Shown here: piece by piece, positions 1 to 8,852 of the stretch
How positions within the stretch are numbered: the stretch's first letter is position 1
How the letters are laid out: every line of letters begins with the position of its first letter
NCBI GenBank assembly: GCA_025808415.1
Contig: CP075525.1
Span: 2,279,501-2,343,500 of the forward strand
Direction: 5' to 3'
Length of the DNA stretch: 64,000 nucleotides
Source: Cyclobacteriaceae bacterium
Lineage (GTDB): Bacteria; Bacteroidota; Bacteroidia; Cytophagales; Cyclobacteriaceae
Notes under the pieces: generated by a model
What the model saw: the letters and a program-made list of their open reading frames with translations, nothing else
Databases searched by the model: none
Told to the model about the DNA's origin: nothing
Made by a program: the position numbers and the translations under genes

Positions 1-529
<529 letters not shown>

Positions 530-585
530 TTAAATAAGGCGCGAATATAAGTATTGCGCCTTAATAACAGCATATACAAAACCCT

Positions 586-2043
586 TTAGTTCCACCCCCC
601 ACCCATAGCTTTGTATAGATCGATATAAGCATGGAAAAATTGCTTTTGGGCATTGGTGTATTGCAACTCAGATTCCAACACGTTCCTGCGAATCATCAAT
701 ACCTCCAGGTAATTGGCAAAACCGGTTAGAAATAAATCGTTGCCGATGTTAATAGCAGCTTTTAGTTCGGTCACCTCCGCAAGCTTAAAATTACTTACCT
801 GCTGATAAGCTTGCATGGTGTTGTACAACGAACTAACCTCGCCAACACTTTGCAAAAGCACTTTTTGATAGTTATAAATTGCTATATTTTTCTCTGCGGC
901 TTGCCACCGGTATTGATAGCTCAATTCTTTTCGGTTTAGCAAGGGCATGGTTAATGAGCCAAGGCCCATATAGGCCAAAGAAGCAGGATTAAACAAATAG
1001 CTCGTATTGAAGCCATTAAAGGCAACAAAACCTGTTGCGTTAAATGCTGGAAAGAAAGAAGCGCGTGCTGCCTGAAGGTCGGCTTCATTTGATCTGAGTT
1101 GTGCCATTGCCTCTTTTAAATCTGGGCGATTTTCCAATAAGGCTATAGGAATGCCGGTTTGCAGTTGGGCAAGTTGGTTGGTATTGATTAACGTGTCAGC
1201 GCGGAGAATCTCACCTGGAAACTTGCCGGTTAAACCATTGAGCATATTGGAAACAAAAATCAAGTGTTGGCTGCGTTCTGCCTCCAATGCGCGTGTTTGC
1301 AGCAACTGCACCTGGAATTGTTTTACAGCCAGTTCATTTATCTGCCCGCTTTGTTTTTGGATGTCTACAATTTCCATGGCACGTTCTTGTATACTAAGGT
1401 TTTGCCGAATGATTTTTAACTCATTATCAATTGACAACAATTCGTAATAGAGGCGCGCCACTCCCGAAACGAGTTGAGTTTGAACATAGTTCTTGTAGTA
1501 ACCACTGGCTTTGAATCGCTCCAGGGCGGCCTTTTTACGGTTTCGCAATTTTCCTGCAAAACCAATTTCCCAACTGGCTTGCAAGCCTAAAAAGTAATCC
1601 GGAATGGGGTTTGGAATACGTTGTTCTGCTGATATGTTTTGCGACAGGTTGGTGTCAAAATTCCCAACACCATCAATCGTGTAATCACCAAACCTGGTTA
1701 CCCCATACGAAGCTCCGGCTTGTACGGAAGGATAGAAGTTACGGATGTGGTAGCGCATGTTAGCGTGTGCTTGTTCCATACGTTGTCCGGCAATTTTCAT
1801 ATCCTGGTTATTTTTAATAGCCGTATCAATAAGGGCAACCAGGTAAGGGTCTTTGAAAAAACTCCGCCATTGTGGAACGTTTTGATTTTTTTGCAGCACA
1901 CTATCAACATGAAAATAGGTTGACGGTACAACCGTTTCATTTTTTACCTGCAGTAGCCGGGGCAACGTGCAAGAACTGAGCCCCACTAAAATCGCAAGCC
2001 ATAAGTAGCCGTTATACTGTAATTTTTTAATTTTATTTTTCAT
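586..2043 (-). CDS. Outer-membrane efflux lipoprotein, TolC/NodT (OprM) family
   Basis: This is the outer-membrane channel of a tripartite RND pump. I chose ATG at 2043, giving 485 residues, because it is followed by a lipoprotein signal (MKNKIKKLQ..., lipobox LSSC with Cys25). An upstream in-frame ATG at 2160 would add 39 residues lying wholly inside the pump gene. Family features include the two repeated coiled-coil halves (PNPIPDYFLGLQASWEIGFAGK region and the second ARASFFPAFNATG region) and the conserved ENRPDLKEAMAQL motif. The start overlaps the last 11 bp of the pump gene, so translation is probably coupled to it. The substrate cannot be read from the sequence. Confidence 0.93.
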   Translation of the reverse strand: MKNKIKKLQYNGYLWLAILVGLSSCTLPRLLQVKNETVVPSTYFHVDSVLQKNQNVPQWRSFFKDPYLVALIDTAIKNNQDMKIAGQRMEQAHANMRYHIRNFYPSVQAGASYGVTRFGDYTIDGVGNFDTNLSQNISAEQRIPNPIPDYFLGLQASWEIGFAGKLRNRKKAALERFKASGYYKNYVQTQLVSGVARLYYELLSIDNELKIIRQNLSIQERAMEIVDIQKQSGQINELAVKQFQVQLLQTRALEAERSQHLIFVSNMLNGLTGKFPGEILRADTLINTNQLAQLQTGIPIALLENRPDLKEAMAQLRSNEADLQAARASFFPAFNATGFVAFNGFNTSYLFNPASLAYMGLGSLTMPLLNRKELSYQYRWQAAEKNIAIYNYQKVLLQSVGEVSSLYNTMQAYQQVSNFKLAEVTELKAAINIGNDLFLTGFANYLEVLMIRRNVLESELQYTNAQKQFFHAYIDLYKAMGGGWN

Positions 2044-5000
2044 AGGAGTCAAGCTCAGATAATGGCCTTTCTTCAACCGATGTTTCAATAATGGTATTCC
2101 CCAATTTTTCTTTGATGGTAGCGAACAGGAAGTAGAGTCCGGGAATAATGATAATACCAAAAATGGTTCCGATTAACATACCTCCGGCTGCTGCCGTTCC
2201 GATGGAGCGATTGCCCAACTCACCGGGGCCTGTTGCAATCACTAATGGGATCAGTCCTGCAATAAACGCGAACGAAGTCATAAGGATTGGGCGAAAACGT
2301 GTTGCGGCACCTTCGATGGTGGCTTCCAATATACTGGCGCCTTGCTTGTGTTTTAAAATGGCGAACTCGATTATGAGGATGGCATTTTTACCCAATAGCC
2401 CCACCAGCATGATCAGTGACACTTGTGCGTAAATGTTGTTTTCCAACCCGAGCAATTGAAGGGATAGGAAAGCTCCGAAGATACCGGTAGGTAACGAAAG
2501 GATAACCGGCAGCGGTAATAGGAAACTTTCATATTGTGCCGAGAGCAATAAGTACACAAACACCAGGCAGATGATGAAAATATAGATGGCCTGGTTACCT
2601 GCTAAAATTTCCTCGCGCGTAATACCCGACCATTCATAGGTAAAACCTCTCGGCAATTCTTTAGCAACTTCTTCAATGGCCTTTATGGCCTGGCCGCTAC
2701 TAAAACCTGCAGCCGCTTCACCGTTAATCATGGTGGCGTTAAACATGTTGTAACGTGTGATCATCTCAGGGCCATAAACCCGCTCAAGACGAATGAACGT
2801 TCCATACTGCACCATTTCGCCCCGGTTGTTCTTTACATAAAGTTTCAGTATGTCTTCCGGTTTGGCCCGGTACTCCGGACCGGCCTGCACCATCACTTTA
2901 TACATCAATCCGAAGCGCACAAAATTGCTGGCGTAAAAACTACCCACCAATGTTTGTAATGTATTCATGGCATTGGCTACGCTTACATCTTTCTTGGCTG
3001 CCATTTTATAATCCACATGTATGAGGTATTGCGGAAAACTGGGGTCAAAACTGGTGAAGGCGTTGGCTACCTCGGGGCGGCTTTTTATTTTCTCTATGAA
3101 AGCCTGCGTAACTTCATTCATCCGGTTAAGGTTTCCGCTTCCGGTTTTATCGATCAGCCGCAGTTCAAAACCACTGGCGTTACCGAAGCCGGGTACCGTA
3201 GGAGGGGGGAAGAATTCAATTACCGCATCGTTGATGTGACTCGTTTTCTGTTGTAGTATTTTGATGAGGTCGGTTACGGATTCCTCACGTTCGTCCCAGG
3301 GCTTTAGGTTGATCATGGCCATGCCATAGGAGGAGCCTGCAGATTCAGTGATCAGGCTGTAGCCACCGAGTGTTGAAATGTTCTCAACAACATCAATTTC
3401 CTGGCTCACCCGGGTGATCTCGTCCAGCACTTTGCCGGTACGCTCAACGGTAGCACCTACTGGAGTAGTTACGTTAACATAAATCACACCCTGGTCTTCG
3501 GTTGGTATAAATCCGGAAGGAAGAAACTTATTCACACCCCAAATGCCCAACACAAATACCAGGGTAACCGTAATGGTAATTCTCTTTTTAGATGCATACC
3601 GCCTTACCAGTTCTTTATATCCTGATTCCAATTTTCCATAACCGAAATTGAATCGGTTGAAAAATGCCTGTAGCCATTTATTGGAACTGCCATGTGTTGG
3701 TTTAAGAATGATCGCGCAGAGGGCAGGCGTAAGCGTTAATGCATTGACACCCGAAATGAAAATAGCAATGGCCAAGGTTAACGAAAACTGTCGGTAAAAA
3801 ATCCCTACCGGCCCTGACATAAACGCAACCGGAATAAAAACAGCAGACATAACCAGTGTAATGGCGATAATAGCCCCACCGATTTCATGCATGGAACGAA
3901 GGGTTGCTTTTTTTGCATCGATTTTGTCTTCCTGCATTTTGGCGTGAATGGCTTCTACTACCACAATGGCATTGTCCACCACAATACCTATGGCTAACAC
4001 CATGGCAAACAACGTAAGCAGGTTGATCGAGAAATCAAGCAACTGCATAAAAGCAAACGTACCAATAATGGCCACCGGCACCGCCAGGGCGGGAATGAGG
4101 GTGGACCGGAAATCCTGAAGGAAAATAAACACAACAATAGAAACCAGTATAAAGGCTTCAATAAGTGTCTTCACCACTTCGGAAATGGATGCATCAAGGA
4201 AGCGCGAAACATCATAGGCAAAATTATATTTCATTTTTGGCGGGAAGGCCGAAGCTTCCAACTCGGCCATGCGCTTTTTGACATTTTGAATAACCTCTCG
4301 CGCATTTGATCCCGGGCGTTGCTTGATCATGATAGAGGCCGAGGGCTTTCCATCGGTCTTGGAATCCATGTGGTAACTGAACGAACCGAACTCCACTTCA
4401 GCCACATCTTTTAAACTCAAGAGCGAGCCATCCTGATTGGATTTAATTACAATGTTTTCGTATTGCTCAACATCAATAAACTTACCGGTGTATTTCAAAA
4501 CATACTGTAAGGATTGCGCCAGCTTGTCGGAGCTTTCACCTGTCTTTCCCGGTGCAGCTTCTACATTTTGTGCGCGGATGGCTTCGATCACTTCATCGGT
4601 AGAAATGGAATACGCAGCAAGTTTTTCAGGGTGCAGCCATACGCGCATCGAGTAATCGCGCATGCCCATAATTTCGGCATAGCCTACACCATCAATACGC
4701 TTGAGTTCAGGAAGGATGTTGATATCGGCAAAATTGTAAACGAATTTTTCATCAGCAGCCTCATCATCGCTGAACAGGTTAAGGTATAACAACATGCTGT
4801 TCACTTCTTTTTCCGTTTGCACCCCGGCCTTGATTACTTCTTCCGGAAGTTCATCAAGCACGGTGCTTACACGGTTTTGCACGTTCACCGCGGCTACGTC
4901 CGGATCGGTGCCTACTTTAAAAAACACAGTAATCAGTGTTGTACCGTTGTTTGAAGACACCGATGACATATACGTCATGCCCGGTACACCATTAATAGCT

Positions 5001-5200
5001 CGTTCAATAGGGGTGGCCACGGCTTTCGCGCATACTTCAGCATTTGCACCGGTGTATTTTGCCGTTACAGTTACCGATGGCGGAACAATTTCAGGAAACT
5101 GCGTTACCGGTAAACTGGTAAGTGCCAGTAAACCCAACAAGGTTATCATTAACGATACCACCAGCGACAGGATAGGCCGTTGAATAAAAGTATCCAGCAT
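2033..5200 (-). CDS. RND-family multidrug efflux pump, inner-membrane subunit (HAE1/AcrB type)
   Basis: The protein has 1055 residues, the usual length for HAE1 pumps. It begins with the typical MLDTFIQRPILS and carries two sets of six transmembrane segments separated by two large periplasmic loops. It would drive proton-coupled export of hydrophobic compounds through the adaptor and channel encoded beside it. The TM4 proton-relay motif reads VVDNAIVVVEA (Asp409, Asn410), where AcrB has a pair of aspartates, so the second acidic residue appears replaced by Asn. The TM10 lysine is kept in GLLGKNAILIIEF. The gene starts 3 bp after the adaptor gene and overlaps the channel gene by 11 bp, so the three form one operon. 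Confidence 0.96.
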   Translation of the reverse strand: MLDTFIQRPILSLVVSLMITLLGLLALTSLPVTQFPEIVPPSVTVTAKYTGANAEVCAKAVATPIERAINGVPGMTYMSSVSSNNGTTLITVFFKVGTDPDVAAVNVQNRVSTVLDELPEEVIKAGVQTEKEVNSMLLYLNLFSDDEAADEKFVYNFADINILPELKRIDGVGYAEIMGMRDYSMRVWLHPEKLAAYSISTDEVIEAIRAQNVEAAPGKTGESSDKLAQSLQYVLKYTGKFIDVEQYENIVIKSNQDGSLLSLKDVAEVEFGSFSYHMDSKTDGKPSASIMIKQRPGSNAREVIQNVKKRMAELEASAFPPKMKYNFAYDVSRFLDASISEVVKTLIEAFILVSIVVFIFLQDFRSTLIPALAVPVAIIGTFAFMQLLDFSINLLTLFAMVLAIGIVVDNAIVVVEAIHAKMQEDKIDAKKATLRSMHEIGGAIIAITLVMSAVFIPVAFMSGPVGIFYRQFSLTLAIAIFISGVNALTLTPALCAIILKPTHGSSNKWLQAFFNRFNFGYGKLESGYKELVRRYASKKRITITVTLVFVLGIWGVNKFLPSGFIPTEDQGVIYVNVTTPVGATVERTGKVLDEITRVSQEIDVVENISTLGGYSLITESAGSSYGMAMINLKPWDEREESVTDLIKILQQKTSHINDAVIEFFPPPTVPGFGNASGFELRLIDKTGSGNLNRMNEVTQAFIEKIKSRPEVANAFTSFDPSFPQYLIHVDYKMAAKKDVSVANAMNTLQTLVGSFYASNFVRFGLMYKVMVQAGPEYRAKPEDILKLYVKNNRGEMVQYGTFIRLERVYGPEMITRYNMFNATMINGEAAAGFSSGQAIKAIEEVAKELPRGFTYEWSGITREEILAGNQAIYIFIICLVFVYLLLSAQYESFLLPLPVILSLPTGIFGAFLSLQLLGLENNIYAQVSLIMLVGLLGKNAILIIEFAILKHKQGASILEATIEGAATRFRPILMTSFAFIAGLIPLVIATGPGELGNRSIGTAAAGGMLIGTIFGIIIIPGLYFLFATIKEKLGNTIIETSVEERPLSELDSYEK

Positions 5201-5203
5201 GGC

Positions 5204-6349
5204 TTACTGATTTAAGGTGTTTTCCCTCAACAATTCATCGGCTGTTACAGCCCGAGGTTTTATGACCATACCTTCGCGCACATTCTGAATACCCTCATAA
5301 ACAAATTGATCCGACTCGGTAAGTCCACTGCCTACTACGTAGAAGTCGCCAAGGCGCCCGATGGGCACGAAGCTCTTTAACCCAAGTGTTTGGTTGGCAT
5401 TTAACAAGTAGACGTAGTTCTTATCCTGTATTTCAATACCTGATTTTTGTGGTAGGAGCAGGGCCCCGTTTCGGGTATCCTGCAACCGTATTTTACCGGT
5501 TGAACCGTGCTTTAACAATCGATTTGGATTTTGAAACTTGGCGCGCACGGCAATGGCCCCGGTGCCTACCTCAAACTCACTTTCCATGGTTTCAATAGTT
5601 CCTTTAAGCGGATAAAGTGTTCCGTCTGCCAGGATCAACTCAACGTTGGAAAGGTAAAACTCATTTCTGCTTTTTGCCTTGCTGAAATTCATCAGGTACT
5701 CCACCTCCGAAACGTTAAAATAAGCGTTGACCGTTTCAATATCCGACAGGGTGGTTAACAACGCGCCAGCCGAAATCAAACTTCCGATCTTAAATGGGAT
5801 GCGGTCGATTATACCGTTGAACGGGGAGCGGATACTGGTATTGGCCAGGCGGATGGAAGCAGCCACTTCTTCAGCCTTTGCCTGTTCCACACGCGACCGG
5901 GCAATTTCAACTTTGGCTTCCGCCAGGTCCAGTTCGGTCTTTGTAATAACATTCTTATTTACCAGTAACCGGACGCGTTCCAGTTCAACCAAAGCCGATT
6001 TGGTTTCGGCCTCGGCACTGATCACGTTTGCCCTGGCACGGTTTAAATCTGCACGGTACTCATCCTCATTGATCTTGAAAAGAAGTTGACCTTTCTTAAC
6101 TTCTTTACCTTCATCAACCAGTATTTCTTCCAGGTAGCCCTCAACACGCGCCCGCACTTCAATATTTTGAAACGCCTGGATATTGGCCACGTACTCAAGC
6201 GGGATACTTATATTGCGCTTGATGACCGTGGTTACCGGAAATTCCTCCGGTTCGGTTAATTCAGCCGATTGATCTTTTGACCGACACGAAACTGCCAGCA
6301 GGGCAGTGAGCACTATAAGCTTAAGAATGTGAAATGGATTACAGTACAT
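5204..6349 (-). CDS. RND efflux periplasmic adaptor lipoprotein (membrane fusion protein)
   Basis: This 381-residue adaptor links the inner-membrane pump to the outer-membrane channel. It has a lipoprotein signal with lipobox AVSC (Cys22). The two lipoyl half-motifs are visible as RARVEGYLEEILVDEGKEVKKGQLLFKI and STIRSPFNGIIDRIPFKIGSLI-like strands flanking an alpha-helical hairpin (about residues 100-165) rich in Ala, Glu and Arg. It is the first gene of the pump operon. It is separated by 115 bp, which contain two small inverted repeats, from the short upstream gene at 6465-6902. It is 3 bp from the pump gene. Confidence 0.95.
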   Translation of the reverse strand: MYCNPFHILKLIVLTALLAVSCRSKDQSAELTEPEEFPVTTVIKRNISIPLEYVANIQAFQNIEVRARVEGYLEEILVDEGKEVKKGQLLFKINEDEYRADLNRARANVISAEAETKSALVELERVRLLVNKNVITKTELDLAEAKVEIARSRVEQAKAEEVAASIRLANTSIRSPFNGIIDRIPFKIGSLISAGALLTTLSDIETVNAYFNVSEVEYLMNFSKAKSRNEFYLSNVELILADGTLYPLKGTIETMESEFEVGTGAIAVRAKFQNPNRLLKHGSTGKIRLQDTRNGALLLPQKSGIEIQDKNYVYLLNANQTLGLKSFVPIGRLGDFYVVGSGLTESDQFVYEGIQNVREGMVIKPRAVTADELLRENTLNQ

Positions 6350-6435
6350 GATTTGTTTTAAAAAAATTAATTGACCTTATGGATAGAACAGGTTAAACCC
6401 TGAAGGGGTTATATATTATATGGGTAAACCCTGGG

Positions 6436-6456
6436 AAGCGTAAAAGACTTACGCTT
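6436..6456 (-). terminator. Short perfect hairpin between the 145-residue gene and the efflux operon
   Basis: AAGCGTAA and TTACGCTT form a perfect 8-bp stem with a 5-nt loop, 9 bp after the stop codon of the upstream small gene. No T-run follows on the minus strand, so this may be an mRNA-stabilising or attenuating hairpin and not a complete intrinsic terminator. A second weak stem (AACCC...GGGTT) lies just downstream. Confidence 0.35.
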
Positions 6457-6464
6457 GAAATAAA

Positions 6465-6902
6465 TCAAAAGAGCTTTCTGAGATGAAGTATGCGGAGGAC
6501 TTCGCTAAAAGTAGTACAGGCTCCAAAATAGGTAACTTGTTGATAACCAGAATGCCTAAATGTAGTTTTTAAGAGACTAAAAGCATTGGCAGGCCAGTCG
6601 GCATGTATGCTGCCGCTTGGCGAGAAACTAACCCGGGAACGTTCTGATCGCTTTACTATAGGTGAGAACTCATCGAGTTCCTCCTGGTTGCCAGCCGGGA
6701 TATCTCGTTTTTTTAATGCCTCCAATAAAAACTCAGCCAAGGATACCGGTTGATAAGTTGATTGGAGCACAAAATCGGGCTGATGATCCTCAAATAGTGC
6801 TGCATTGAGGAAAATCAATATGAAGAAATTAGTAAGGGAATTTCTTAAGAGAGCCTTCACTGTAGTAAAAAGTAGCTGCAAAAGTGCAGAAGGAAAAGAC
6901 AA
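6465..6902 (-). CDS. Small protein of unknown function with N-terminal hydrophobic segment, upstream of the RND operon
   Basis: I do not recognise this 145-residue reading frame. The first 35 residues include a hydrophobic stretch (NFFILIFLNAALF) that could be a signal peptide or membrane anchor. The remainder is basic and hydrophilic, with a C-terminal part containing GYQQVTYFGACTTFSEVLRILHLRKLF. It lies upstream of, and on the same strand as, the efflux operon, where a regulator is often found, but it has no DNA-binding motif I can see. No longer frame competes with it on either strand. It may be a genuine small gene or chance coding capacity. Confidence 0.4.
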   Translation of the reverse strand: MSFPSALLQLLFTTVKALLRNSLTNFFILIFLNAALFEDHQPDFVLQSTYQPVSLAEFLLEALKKRDIPAGNQEELDEFSPIVKRSERSRVSFSPSGSIHADWPANAFSLLKTTFRHSGYQQVTYFGACTTFSEVLRILHLRKLF

Positions 6903-7037
6903 TTTTCAAATGCGATTGTACGAATGGCAATTACATAGTTAATTCTGACAGAACATTGGCATCCGTTACAGCAACCACTCCGGGTCGGGTGCCGGGCCTG
7001 GTGGAGCAGGCGGGATGACTTCAACATTTATTAAACT

Positions 7038-7110
7038 TAACATAATATAAATTATATAACTATTGCTTGGCTAACTGGCTGACCCGCATTTATATAATCA
7101 TATTATGTTA
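7038..7110. repeat. AT-rich imperfect inverted repeat
   Basis: The arm at 7038-7058 and the arm at 7091-7110 are reverse complements apart from one mismatch and one single-base gap. They enclose 32 bp. The arms read roughly TAACATAATAT...TATATA and could be the ends of a small miniature element or a hairpin in RNA. The outer 13 bp of the left arm recur as a perfect inverted copy at 7231-7243. Confidence 0.5.
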
Positions 7111-7240
7111 ACCAACTGGCGCCTCCATCACACAATCTCTGCGGGCGCCATCTGGGGGTTTACGGTTCTGTATGAAGTACGGGAAGTTGCCGCGCTTGCC
7201 AACCCTGCCTTTGCCGGCAGGCAGGCGCACAGTTATATAA

Positions 7241-7459
7241 TTTGACGTTATATTAAATATTCTGGAGCTAAAAAATGGAAAGTTGATATCGAAAGTGCCT
7301 GGCCAGGCAGACAGCGAATTTGTTCCTGTATCAAAAGACGTTTGCACCGTAAAAGACAAGCAAGGCTACAACATCACGTTTCACAAAAGCAACGACAAAA
7401 TAACAGGCTTTACCTCGGTGCAGCCAAACGGAACCTTTAAAGCAACTAAAAAGAGTTGA
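7241..7459 (+). pseudogene. C-terminal gene remnant, possibly a serine-hydrolase C-terminal (DUF3471-like) domain
   Basis: A frame running into a stop at 7457-7459 translates to about 72 well-formed residues (LELKNGKLISKVPGQADSEF..., ...KITGFTSVQPNGTFKATKK). It has no start codon in a sensible place, and an in-frame stop sits at 7238. The alternating beta-strand pattern, the phrase VPGQADSEFVPVS and the ITGFTSVQPNGTF end resemble the small C-terminal beta domain found after beta-lactamase-like serine hydrolases. The family assignment is an inference from pattern. That this is the 3' end of a lost gene is better supported. Confidence 0.5.
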
Positions 7460-7584
7460 TAACTATCTGAGCAGATCAAAGTGAGGCAACAATAAGTTAT
7501 CATATGGTAATTAGTCAAACCAACATAAAGTGTTTCCTTGTAAAAAAATATTTCATGTTGGTCACTCCTAATTCCGTTAATTCA

Positions 7585-8148
7585 CTAAAACCGCCCGTTG
7601 CGTATTCGGCTAAGGCTTTGCTTGGTGATACCCAAATAACCTGCCATATCAGAGACCGGTATTTCGTTCAAATGCTTGACATGAGTGTTTACCAATTGTT
7701 TATAGCGATCTTCAGCCGTAATGGCCAGAGAATCGATCAATCGGTTTTGCAGCACAGTAACATAGCGGGCCAGAAAGAAATTCACAGTAGCGAGGTATTT
7801 TTCCTTTTTCATTTCCTGCTCAAGGTCTTGCCAGCGGCACACAGTAATGTCAGCATCGGCTACAGCCACAATAGAAAAATTAGTTCGGCTTGTGCCAAGA
7901 AGCGATGCGGGGTCTCCGTCAACATCACCGGGGAATGTAAAGCCAAGAATAAATTCGCGATCATTGATTGGGCGTACGGTTTTAAAAATGCCCTTATTGA
8001 TATAGAAAAAGAAATCGTTGGTAGTATCAGGCGTCATAACAGACTCCAACCGCTGCACGTGCCGAGGCTTGCCAATTTTATGTAATGCAGTAAGCAAGTC
8101 AATCGAAAACTTGTTGTGATTGCGGTGGATATGGAATTCTGGCATCAT
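7585..8148 (-). CDS. Crp/Fnr-family transcriptional regulator
   Basis: This cyclic-nucleotide-binding-fold regulator has 187 residues from the chosen ATG at 8148 (MMPEFH); an in-frame ATG at 8166 would add six. The N-terminal cupin-like domain (residues about 20-115) has the FFFYINKGIFKTVRP and ILGFTFPGDVDGD strands typical of the Bacteroidota Crp subgroup. A long dimer helix leads to a winged helix-turn-helix ending in IPVSDMAGYLGITKQSLSRIRNGRF. No Fe-S cysteines are seen, and the cAMP-contact residues of Crp are not evident, so the ligand is unknown. It is transcribed away from the lipoprotein gene at 8417, so the 268 bp between them carry both promoters. Confidence 0.9.
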   Translation of the reverse strand: MMPEFHIHRNHNKFSIDLLTALHKIGKPRHVQRLESVMTPDTTNDFFFYINKGIFKTVRPINDREFILGFTFPGDVDGDPASLLGTSRTNFSIVAVADADITVCRWQDLEQEMKKEKYLATVNFFLARYVTVLQNRLIDSLAITAEDRYKQLVNTHVKHLNEIPVSDMAGYLGITKQSLSRIRNGRF

Positions 8149-8416
8149 GGATTTAAAAATAATCAATAAGTTAACACAGGTGCGTTTCGATCACTAAGTA
8201 ACGATAACAGATAGATTGAAATTTACAAAAATGTGAAACGTAAAATAACTTCAACTCATGCTCAGAAATTATTTTCTTCTTTCGCTGCGAGGCATACTTC
8301 GCTATAAAATGCTATCAAGTACTAAAGGCTGCCTTGCAAAACCCACCTGAAAGTTCAAGGAGAGAGTAACCTGCAACAAAGCCTTACTTCAATATTCAAA
8401 TAGACTTTTACCAATA

Positions 8417-8836
8417 ATGAAAAATTACTTCTTTTTAGGTACTCGGTATGCTCGGATAGTATTAACTCATATACTGGTTCTTTTAGCATCAACACTTAGT
8501 AATTGCTCATCTGGTGATGAGCCTACGGCAAACAAACCTCGAAAAGTGAGATATGAAATCACCGGTAATTTCAGTGGAACACTTACGGTGGTTTATACCT
8601 CGTTAACCGGGGGCAGTCGGGTGGAAAACAATGTTCCAATGGGATGGTCTATGGAAATGGAATATCCCGCTTCTACTTCATCGATTGGCATTGGCGCCCA
8701 AGCATCAACTCTTGGATCACCCGGGCAAACTGCTGTGATCAAAATAGTTGTAGATGGCAAAGAAGTAAAATCTTCCTCAGCCACTGCAGGATCTCTGGGC
8801 GAAATGATAATACCGACTATCTCCTACTCTTTCTAG
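8417..8836 (+). CDS. MmpS-like small lipoprotein
   Basis: This 139-residue predicted lipoprotein has an unusually long N-terminal region before the lipobox LSNC (Cys30). The mature part has the pattern VRYEITGNFSGTLTVVYTS ... NVPMGWSMEMEYPA ... AVIKIVVDGKEVKSSSATAG. This is the two-sheet beta-sandwich layout of MmpS-type accessory proteins (strand, short charged loop, then IxVDGK). MmpS proteins in mycobacteria assist RND lipid exporters. Here no exporter is adjacent, and the next gene, 16 bp downstream, is a hydrolase, so the two may be co-transcribed. The fold assignment is by motif; the function is unknown. Confidence 0.65.
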   Translation: MKNYFFLGTRYARIVLTHILVLLASTLSNCSSGDEPTANKPRKVRYEITGNFSGTLTVVYTSLTGGSRVENNVPMGWSMEMEYPASTSSIGIGAQASTLGSPGQTAVIKIVVDGKEVKSSSATAGSLGEMIIPTISYSF

Positions 8837-8852
8837 TCAATCAATTTATTCT

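Larger units (their letters stand above)
6903..7584. other. Gene-free stretch with repeats and a gene remnant
   Basis: No intact gene is seen here. The stretch contains an imperfect inverted repeat (7038-7058 with 7091-7110) and a GC-rich palindrome at 7204-7225 built on CCTGCC...GGCAGG around TGCCGGCA. A perfect 13-bp inverted pair AAATTATATAACT/AGTTATATAATTT lies at 7049-7061 and 7231-7243. The end of a broken gene occupies 7241-7459. The frame at 7108-7359 on the minus strand runs through these repeats and is not credible. The mix suggests an old insertion/deletion site. Confidence 0.5.

Noticed and set aside
7108..7359. 83-codon minus-strand frame
   Set aside because: It passes through palindromic repeats and overlaps the better-supported gene remnant on the other strand.
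7504..8085. 193-codon plus-strand frame opposite the Crp/Fnr gene
   Set aside because: It is the shadow of a clearly recognisable regulator on the minus strand.
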